Below are positions 30,045 to 35,253 of a stretch of DNA of 35,253 nt, in pieces; within the stretch, counting starts at the first letter, position 1; the number at the start of each line of letters is the position of its first letter. The DNA is from a bacterium (lineage in GTDB: Bacteria; Bacillota_I; Bacilli_A; RF39; UBA660), in the NCBI GenBank assembly GCA_029007415.1, contig JAQXHT010000075.1, forward strand, positions 1 to 35,253, in the 5' to 3' direction. The translations under genes and the position numbers were made by a program. The notes beneath the pieces were generated by a model that was given only the letters and a program-made list of their open reading frames with translations, was not told the origin of the DNA and did no database searches.

Positions 30045-30813
30045 TTTATCAAGAGAAGAACTAGATAGAAAAATTAAAATTTATGAAAAGTTAGGTGCTC
30101 TTCAGTTTCAAAAAATAGTATTTAAACTAGAAAAAATAAAATTTGCTATTATAAAAAAATACTTTCCAAATTATATAAAATTTACAGATAAAATTCTTGA
30201 TTTTAAAGCTAAATCGAGACTAAAGAAAGCTAAGACGGAAGAAGAGCAAACTAAGATAAAGAAGTTAATTCGTTATAGTAAAATGTATAATAGAAGAGAG
30301 CTAAATACTTTAAAAAATAGAAATTATCATATAAATAATAATGACCCTACAGTTATCTATGATTATCTTGAATGGAATAAAAGTATTCATAAGAAGGGTT
30401 TAATAACTAATATTGTTTCACTACCAATCTTGATAGGTTTAGCTTCTATTGCTGTTCCTTATACAGTACCATTTATAGCTTTAGAAACATTTAGTGCAAT
30501 TGTTAACTTTGAATGTATTAATATTCAAAATTATAATATCTGTCGGTATAAGAAAATAGAACCATTACTTGAAAAAAGAAAACAACGAGAAGTTAAAAAT
30601 AATATTGAAAGATATGGTAAAGCTTCTGAAGTAATCTATAACAGTGTGGATAAAAGTGATACTAAATTACCAAGTATAGATGAGATTGTAGAAAATATTA
30701 CTACTAAGGAACAAGCAGAGCAGATGAAAAAATTATTAGAAAAAATAGCAAGTGAGCGAAAAGTAAATTCTACTGATGTAACTACATATCAATTTGTCAA
30801 AAAAAAGTCTTAA
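30037..30813 (+). CDS. Uncharacterised membrane protein after the small-protein pair
   Basis: The 258-aa product has a basic, helical N-terminal half (residues 1-125, many Lys/Arg), a hydrophobic hairpin of one or two helices around 126-165 (GLITNIVSLPILIGLASIAV, then VPFIALETFSAIV), and a charged helical C-terminal part (CRYKKIEPLLEKRKQREV, ending in EQMKKLLEKIASE). I recognise no family. Its ATG lies inside the end of the previous gene, and a strong terminator follows its stop, so it closes the operon behind polC. It may anchor the small proteins or a complex at the membrane, but this is inferred only from adjacency. Confidence 0.65.
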   Translation: MDNLSREELDRKIKIYEKLGALQFQKIVFKLEKIKFAIIKKYFPNYIKFTDKILDFKAKSRLKKAKTEEEQTKIKKLIRYSKMYNRRELNTLKNRNYHINNNDPTVIYDYLEWNKSIHKKGLITNIVSLPILIGLASIAVPYTVPFIALETFSAIVNFECINIQNYNICRYKKIEPLLEKRKQREVKNNIERYGKASEVIYNSVDKSDTKLPSIDEIVENITTKEQAEQMKKLLEKIASERKVNSTDVTTYQFVKKKS

Positions 30814-30830
30814 AATATAAGACTTTTTCT
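30802..30830 (+). terminator. Terminator of the post-polC operon
   Basis: AAAAAGTCTTA (30802-30812) pairs perfectly with TAAGACTTTTT (30818-30828) across a 5-nt loop and continues in T-rich sequence. It overlaps the stop codon of the membrane-protein gene. Confidence 0.85.
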
Positions 30831-30838
30831 TTTAATAA

Positions 30839-30847
30839 TGATATAAT
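30839..30847 (+). promoter_or_regulatory. Extended -10 promoter for the hydrolase-murF-ddl operon
   Basis: TGaTATAAT lies 22 nt before the hydrolase start; the -35 region overlaps the preceding terminator and is poor. Confidence 0.5.
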
Positions 30848-30868
30848 TAAGACTAAAGGAGGCAGTGT

Positions 30869-31600
30869 ATGACGGAAAAAGTAAACCTAGATGATATTAA
30901 TTACATACAATATGGTAATGATAAAGGTAAAGATATTATTTTATTACATGGTTGGGGTCAAAATATTGAAATGATGCAACCCTTAGGCAATTTACTTGCT
31001 GATAATTACCATATCACTATTATTGATTTACCAGGTTTTGGAAAAAGTAAGGAACCAGAAGTAGCTTTATCTGTAATGGATTATACTAATACCATTCATC
31101 GTTTAGTAGAAAAATTAAATATTAAAAAACCAACATTGATTGGACATTCCTTTGGTGGAAGAATATCTATTTGTTATGGCGCTACTTATGAAGTAGAGAA
31201 ATTAGTATTATGTGGTTCACCTTGTGTTCGAACAAAGAAAGGTTTAACTTTCAAGGAAAAAATTCTCAAGACTGCCAAGAAGTTACCAGGTATGGAGAAA
31301 GTAGCAGATATTGCTAAAAACTACATCGGTTCAACTGATTATAAAAATGCTAGTCCAATGATGCGAGAAATACTTGTTAAAACAGTAAATGAAGATTTAT
31401 CAGATTATGCTAGAAAAATCAAGGTACCAGTTATCTTAATTTGGGGTGAATATGATGAAGCAGCACCAATTGAAGAAGGTAGGATGCTAGAAGGCCTTCT
31501 ACAAGATGGAGCTATGATAGTCTTACCTGGTACTCATTATGCTTACTTGGAAAATCTTTATCAAGTGGGTTCTATTATTAATAAATTTATGGAGGAATAA
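30869..31600 (+). CDS. Alpha/beta-fold hydrolase
   Basis: The 243-aa enzyme has the oxyanion strand-loop ILLHGWGQN (about 24-32), the nucleophile elbow GHSFGG with Ser94, the acid Asp196 in WGEYDEAAP, and the base His223 in GTHYAYLEN. This makes a complete Ser-Asp-His triad as in esterases, thioesterases and lipases. Substrate is unknown. AGGAGG lies upstream of the ATG at 30869. It starts an operon with the MurF-like and Ddl genes (2 nt and 14 nt gaps), which hints at a link to envelope or precursor metabolism, although such hydrolases vary widely. Its lid region has a Lys-rich helix (KGLTFKEKILKTAKKLPG). Confidence 0.88.
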   Translation: MTEKVNLDDINYIQYGNDKGKDIILLHGWGQNIEMMQPLGNLLADNYHITIIDLPGFGKSKEPEVALSVMDYTNTIHRLVEKLNIKKPTLIGHSFGGRISICYGATYEVEKLVLCGSPCVRTKKGLTFKEKILKTAKKLPGMEKVADIAKNYIGSTDYKNASPMMREILVKTVNEDLSDYARKIKVPVILIWGEYDEAAPIEEGRMLEGLLQDGAMIVLPGTHYAYLENLYQVGSIINKFMEE

Positions 31601-31601
31601 A

Positions 31602-33224
31602 ATGTTTTTTAGAATTATTTTACTGTTAATAATAATAGGAGCAATTATTATTAAATCAAAGAAAAATTTACATATGTTGCAACAAAATCTTTATAACGAA
31701 AATAACCGTTATATTAAATGGGTTTTAAATAATAGTAAAAACTTTATTACCCTAGAGTTGGTTTGCCTTTTCTTAGTAGCAATAGCTAACTGCTTCTTAG
31801 CAACTAAAAATACTATTGCTTTAATAATTAATATTATAACGGCTATTCTTTATATAATATTTATTGTTAAATTTTATAAAGATATGAAAAATGAACAAGT
31901 AAAGAAGCCATTAGTAGTAACAGCTAGAGTTAAAAGATTAATTGGAACAGAAACAGTATTATACTTAATACCATTGGTTTTCCTATTCTTAGTAAGAGAT
32001 GATATAGTTTATAGTAGTTATGTTGTATTTATTTATGCTTTGGTTGCTTATTTAAACAACTTAGTATTACTAGTAGCAAACTTTATAAATAAATATACTT
32101 TAGAAAAATATGTTTACTATCATTTTAAACATATGGCGATGAGAAAACTTCATAGTATGGAAAACTTAAAAGTAGTAGGAATAACTGGAAGTTATGGAAA
32201 AACTAGTAGTAAGAATATTCTTGCTGATATTTTAAATATCAAATATGTCACACTACCAACTCCAAAGAATTTAAATACTCCTTATGGACTTATTATCACT
32301 ATCAATAATCACTTAGATAAGTTTACAGAAGTATTTATTGCTGAAATGGGAGCTTATAAAACAGGAGAAATAAAGCAACTTTGTGATATGGTTAAACCTA
32401 AATATGGTATTTTAACTAAGATTGGAACTGCTCACTTAGAAACATTTGGTAGTGAAGAAAATATTCAAAAGACCAAGTTTGAACTTATTGAATCTTTACC
32501 ACTTGATGGAGTAGGAGTTTTAAATAAAGATGACCCTAAACAAGTTAGTTATAAACTAAAGAATAAATGTAAAATATTATGGGTAGGTATTGAAAACAGT
32601 GATGTTGATGTTTATGCTCATGATATAAAATGTTCTAATGTTGGAACAACCTTTAAAGTTAAGTTTAAAAATGAAGAAAAAGATTATGAGTTTGAAACAA
32701 GACTTTTAGGAAACCATAATGTTTATAATATTTTAGCAGGTTTAGCTCTAGGATATGAATTTGGTATTCCTGTTGAAAAATTACAACAATCAGTTAAAAC
32801 AATTAAACCAGTTGAACATCGTCTAGAATTAAAGAAACTTGGAACATTCTATCAAATAGATGATGCTTATAACTCTAATCCAGTTGGAGCTAAAGGAGCA
32901 ATTGATGTTTTATCAATGATGCCAGGAGTTAAAGTCGTTGTAACACCAGGTATGGTTGAATTAGGTGATAAAGAAGATTATTATAATGAAAAATTCGGAG
33001 AACAAATCGCTGAAAAAGGAAATATCGATTATGTTGTTTTAATTGGTAAAAAGAAAACATTACCAATTAGAAAAGGATTAGAAAATAAAAACTATGATAT
33101 GGATAAAGTTATAGTTTACAATGATGTTAGAGAAGCATACAATTTTATTAGAGGTATTAATACAAAAGAAGATGTTTATGCTTTATTTGAAAATGATTTA
33201 CCTGATACTTATAATGAAAAATAG
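31602..33224 (+). CDS. murF: MurF-type Mur ligase with an N-terminal membrane domain
   Basis: The 540-aa protein joins D-Ala-D-Ala to the UDP-MurNAc-peptide if it acts as classical MurF. Residues 1-165 contain about five hydrophobic helices (2-18, 50-67, 71-90, 117-131, 135-161), which ordinary MurF lacks. The ligase follows: P-loop VVGITGSYGKTSSKN (192-206), VFIAEMGAYKTGEI, GTAHLETFGS, and LLGNHNVYNILAGLALGYEFG. QIDDAYNSNPVGAKGA is the MurF-type wording of the C-terminal block. ATG 31602 follows GGAGGAATA. The partner ddl comes directly next, giving a matched D-Ala-D-Ala pair. Membrane tethering may keep precursor synthesis near the membrane. Confidence 0.88.
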   Translation: MFFRIILLLIIIGAIIIKSKKNLHMLQQNLYNENNRYIKWVLNNSKNFITLELVCLFLVAIANCFLATKNTIALIINIITAILYIIFIVKFYKDMKNEQVKKPLVVTARVKRLIGTETVLYLIPLVFLFLVRDDIVYSSYVVFIYALVAYLNNLVLLVANFINKYTLEKYVYYHFKHMAMRKLHSMENLKVVGITGSYGKTSSKNILADILNIKYVTLPTPKNLNTPYGLIITINNHLDKFTEVFIAEMGAYKTGEIKQLCDMVKPKYGILTKIGTAHLETFGSEENIQKTKFELIESLPLDGVGVLNKDDPKQVSYKLKNKCKILWVGIENSDVDVYAHDIKCSNVGTTFKVKFKNEEKDYEFETRLLGNHNVYNILAGLALGYEFGIPVEKLQQSVKTIKPVEHRLELKKLGTFYQIDDAYNSNPVGAKGAIDVLSMMPGVKVVVTPGMVELGDKEDYYNEKFGEQIAEKGNIDYVVLIGKKKTLPIRKGLENKNYDMDKVIVYNDVREAYNFIRGINTKEDVYALFENDLPDTYNEK

Positions 33225-33238
33225 AAAGGATGTTTAAA

Positions 33239-34456
33239 ATGAGAATAAAAGTAGGAGTTATTTTTGGGGGAGAAAGTGTTGAACATGAAGTAAGTATAAT
33301 TACTGCTGTTCAAGCGATGAATAAAATTAATCAAGAAAAATATCAAATTGTACCTATCTATATTACCAAAGAAGGTGAGTGGTATACAGGAGATATGCTT
33401 CTTGATGTAGAAAGTTATCAAGACTTAGGTCTTATTAAAAAATATGCTAGTAATGTTGTGCTATATCGTAAAGATAACCAATTTGTATTACAAAGTAAAG
33501 GTTTCTTTAGAAAGGTAATTACTGATATTGATGTTGCTTTTCCAATTACCCATGGTACTAACGTAGAAGACGGAGTTTTACAAGGATATTTACAAACAGT
33601 AGGAATTCCTTATGTTGGACCTAATGTTTATGCTGGTGTAGTAGGACAAGATAAAGTTTACATGCGTGATATATTTAAAGCTAACGATATATCTATTCCT
33701 AATTACACTTGGTTCTATGATAGCGATTATAAAGATGATGCTGCTAGTGTAATCAAAAAGATTGAAAAGTTAAATTACCCAGTTATTGTTAAACCAGCAA
33801 CTACTGGTAGTAGTATAGGTATTGGTACTGCCAAAGATAAGAAGGAATTAGAGAAAGCTATTGATGAAGCTATTAATTATGATTCTAAGATTATTGTTGA
33901 AGAAATGGTACCTAACTTAATGGAAGTAAATATTTCTGTTCTTGGAAATCATTCATCACAAGAAGTTAGTGTTATTGAAGAAGTATTATCTACGCATAAC
34001 TTCTTAACATTTGAAGAAAAATATGTTGGTAGTAGCAAAGTTAAAGGAAAACTAGGAGCAAAATTAGCACCTCGTAAAGGGTCTAAAGGAATGGCTAGTG
34101 CTTCTCGTAAAATACCAGCAGATCTTACTGATAAGATGAAAGAAGAAGTAGAAGACTTAGCTGTTAGAGTATTTAAAGCCTTAGGAAGTAGTGGCGTAGC
34201 AAGAATAGATATGCTAGTTGACAAAAAAGCTAAGAAGGTTTACGTTAATGAAATCAATTCTATTCCTGGAAGTTTAGCATTCTATCTATGGGATAAGAAA
34301 GGTAAAGATTATACAACTTTACTAGATGAAATGATTAGTATTGCTATTAAAGATTATAAAGTTAGAACAAGTAAAGTTCATACTTTTGATAATAACATCC
34401 TACAAGGCTTTGCTAGTAGTAATGGACTAAAAGGTATGAAAGGAAAATTAAAGTAA
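33239..34456 (+). CDS. ddl: D-alanine-D-alanine ligase
   Basis: The 405-aa ATP-grasp enzyme makes the dipeptide used by MurF. Conserved blocks are VGVIFGGESVEHEVSII (start), YVGPNVYAGVVGQDKVYMRD, VIVKPATTGSSIGIG, IIVEEMVPNLMEV and VNEINSIPGSLAFYLW (metal-binding Glu/Asn). In the omega-loop region FEEKY keeps the Tyr equivalent to E. coli DdlB Tyr216, which favours D-Ala over D-lactate as second substrate. An insert around 265-290 (KVKGKLGAKLAPRKGSKG) and a C-terminal tail make it longer than the usual ~350 aa. The ATG at 33239 has AGAAAGGA 8 nt upstream and is preferred to an ATG three codons earlier. Confidence 0.95.
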   Translation: MRIKVGVIFGGESVEHEVSIITAVQAMNKINQEKYQIVPIYITKEGEWYTGDMLLDVESYQDLGLIKKYASNVVLYRKDNQFVLQSKGFFRKVITDIDVAFPITHGTNVEDGVLQGYLQTVGIPYVGPNVYAGVVGQDKVYMRDIFKANDISIPNYTWFYDSDYKDDAASVIKKIEKLNYPVIVKPATTGSSIGIGTAKDKKELEKAIDEAINYDSKIIVEEMVPNLMEVNISVLGNHSSQEVSVIEEVLSTHNFLTFEEKYVGSSKVKGKLGAKLAPRKGSKGMASASRKIPADLTDKMKEEVEDLAVRVFKALGSSGVARIDMLVDKKAKKVYVNEINSIPGSLAFYLWDKKGKDYTTLLDEMISIAIKDYKVRTSKVHTFDNNILQGFASSNGLKGMKGKLK

Positions 34457-34505
34457 TAAATATATTCCAAAATTTTAGTTTACAATAAATGAAAGAGGTG
34501 TATTT

Positions 34506-34670
34506 ATGCATTTAGGTATGTTAATTTTACTTTTCTTTTTATATCTTGGAATAATCGCTTTATGTGTAATTGGTTTTAAAAGAAAAAATAAAAGATTGAA
34601 AATAGTAAGTATCTCCTTACTAGTAATAGCAATTATATTATCAATCTTAATTGGAATAATATATGGTTAG
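34506..34670 (+). CDS. Small two-helix membrane protein
   Basis: The 54-aa product starts at an ATG 7 nt after GAAAGAGGTG. It has two hydrophobic helices (about 2-22 and 33-52) around a basic turn (GFKRKNKRLK), so both ends should lie outside and the loop in the cytoplasm. I recognise no family. It lies 49 nt after ddl in the same direction and is followed by a good terminator, so it is probably the last gene of that operon. It is a real small gene judging by the ribosome binding site and the clean helix pattern. Function is unknown. Confidence 0.65.
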   Translation: MHLGMLILLFFLYLGIIALCVIGFKRKNKRLKIVSISLLVIAIILSILIGIIYG

Positions 34671-34690
34671 TAAGATTATGATAATTATTT

Positions 34691-34717
34691 AATGTCCTTA
34701 ATTGGGACATTTTTTTG
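34691..34717 (+). terminator. Intrinsic terminator
   Basis: AATGTCC (34691-34697) pairs with GGACATT (34705-34711) and is followed by a T run to about 34716. It closes the hydrolase-murF-ddl operon and the small gene. Confidence 0.85.
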
Positions 34718-34723
34718 TTGAGA

Positions 34724-34736
34724 AATGTCAGACATT
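34724..34736. promoter_or_regulatory. Palindrome AATGTC-A-GACATT, possible operator
   Basis: A perfect 13-bp palindrome upstream of the last gene. A half-site-like ATGTCA recurs at 34751. A GATACT (34739-34744) beside it could be a -10 hexamer, with TTGTTG at 34715-34720 as -35 (18-nt spacing). Confidence 0.4.
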
Positions 34737-34747
34737 ATGATACTATT

Positions 34748-34774
34748 AAGATGTCAAGAATACTGATATTTGAT
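34748..34774 (+). repeat. Copy 2 of the 27-nt dispersed repeat (ssb 3'-end-like)
   Basis: Matches 8977-9003 at 26 of 27 bases. It lies outside any recognised gene, upstream of the partial SipW-signal gene. After an 8-nt insertion (GATGGCAG) the match resumes with GATAATTG, as at 9001-9008 after ssb. Confidence 0.7.
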
Positions 34775-34837
34775 GGCAGGATAATTGTTAATTAAAGGTA
34801 TAAATTTATTTTTAAGTGTAATCCTAAAAATGTTCTA

Positions 34838-35253
34838 ATGAAAGAAATAATAAGTAAATTAAAGACCACTACTATATCTAAAAGTTATATGTTTATACTA
34901 TTTGGAGTATGTACTTTAATGCTAACTGGGTATTTTTCTTATGCTTGGTTTACAGTTCAAGGAGTACAACAATATAGTGTAGTAACAGGTACTTTAAATG
35001 GAACAGTAGCAATAGGAACAAACTCTGTAGCAATTAATGGTCAAGGAGTAATAACTTATACACCAACAACAGATAATGACATTATAACTTTAACAGTAAC
35101 AAATACAAATGATAGGACAGTTAAAAACTCAATTTATTATTATAATCTATCTGACACTTCTATCGAAATAGGATATACTTCTGATAGTCCAACAGTACCA
35201 TCAACTCAAGGAGTATCAGTAGCACAAGGAAATACATTAACTTATAAGATAAA
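34838..35253 (+). CDS. Secreted SipW-signal surface protein, cut by the window end
   Basis: The first 138 residues are visible and the frame stays open to the last base. After a basic N-terminus comes a hydrophobic helix and GYFSYAWFTVQGVQQYS, the 'YAWFT' pattern of SipW-type signals, the same class as the gene at 16366. The mature part is Thr/Val/Asn-rich with strand-like segments (TLTVTNTNDRTVKNSIYYY, IEIGYTSDSPTVPS), fitting a TasA/camelysin- or Ig-like beta domain. The ATG at 34838 has no good ribosome binding site, and the next in-frame ATG lies inside the signal region, so the start is uncertain. It is monocistronic as far as can be seen. Confidence 0.6.
   Translation, partial: MKEIISKLKTTTISKSYMFILFGVCTLMLTGYFSYAWFTVQGVQQYSVVTGTLNGTVAIGTNSVAINGQGVITYTPTTDNDIITLTVTNTNDRTVKNSIYYYNLSDTSIEIGYTSDSPTVPSTQGVSVAQGNTLTYKI

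Noticed and set aside
33949..34224. Minus-strand ORF inside ddl
   Set aside because: Shadow of the ATP-grasp coding frame without a ribosome binding site.
33239..34456. Vancomycin-type D-Ala-D-Lac ligase
   Set aside because: The Tyr in FEEKY that marks D-Ala-D-Ala ligases is kept, and there are no vanH- or vanX-like neighbours.

Overview
The window is from a very AT-rich, wall-bearing Gram-positive-type bacterium of the phylum Bacillota. Support comes from PolC, a Bacillota-type SUF operon (sufC-D-S-U-B), D-Ala-D-Ala ligase, MurF, an LTA-synthase-like enzyme, a sortase and lipobox or sortase-anchored surface proteins. Ribosome binding sites are mostly AGGAGG or AGGTGAT. TGA is used as a stop and TGG as Trp, so the code is standard (table 11). 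It fits the deep Bacilli/Erysipelotrichia/RF39-like gut lineages, but that placement is inference.

Layout. 0-3.5 kb: PrsA-like foldase (minus), GNAT acetyltransferase, two tiny hydrophobic YjcZ-like proteins, a CmpB-type membrane protein behind a structured leader, a 455-bp gap with inverted repeats, and a HIT protein (minus). 3.6-8.5 kb: an uninterrupted SUF operon with an unusually short SufD and an unrecognised 170-aa protein between sufU and sufB. 8.5-10.7 kb: a dense palindromic segment, a short SSB, an XRE regulator and a pyrimidine-nucleoside phosphorylase. 10.7-16.9 kb: a cell-surface block with a thioester-type adhesin and its sortase, a membrane protein, an LTA-synthase-like enzyme, a membrane-anchored protein and a protein with a SipW-type signal. 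16.9-18.7 kb: a Ca2+/Na+ antiporter and an RluB-type pseudouridine synthase.

18.7-23.0 kb looks like accessory DNA: a Fic pseudogene with two frameshifts, an 18-bp hairpin, a ferredoxin, a secreted transglutaminase-like protein, a C-terminally anchored coiled-coil protein, three 23-bp-phased repeats and an AAA/DUF4143 ATPase. 23.0-30.8 kb: an uncharacterised protein, PolC, and behind PolC a cluster I do not recognise. That cluster has a protein with a Cys-His-Asp papain/transglutaminase-like signature, two paralogous ~90-aa proteins and a membrane protein. 30.8-34.5 kb: an alpha/beta hydrolase, a MurF with a multi-pass membrane domain, and Ddl. The window ends in a second SipW-signal surface protein that runs off the edge.

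Best candidates for something new are: (1) the post-polC cluster (28514-30813), including a hairpin that hides the ribosome binding site of its TTG-start gene; (2) the thioester adhesin/sortase pair, with a terminator-like hairpin inside the sortase start and a sortase lacking the usual Arg; (3) the unknown protein inside the suf operon; (4) the terminator/antiterminator-like leader at 1970-2162; (5) the palindromic cluster at 8509-8595; and (6) a 27-nt near-perfect match between the ssb 3' end and the region before the last gene. All functional statements are from sequence reading only; no database search was possible.
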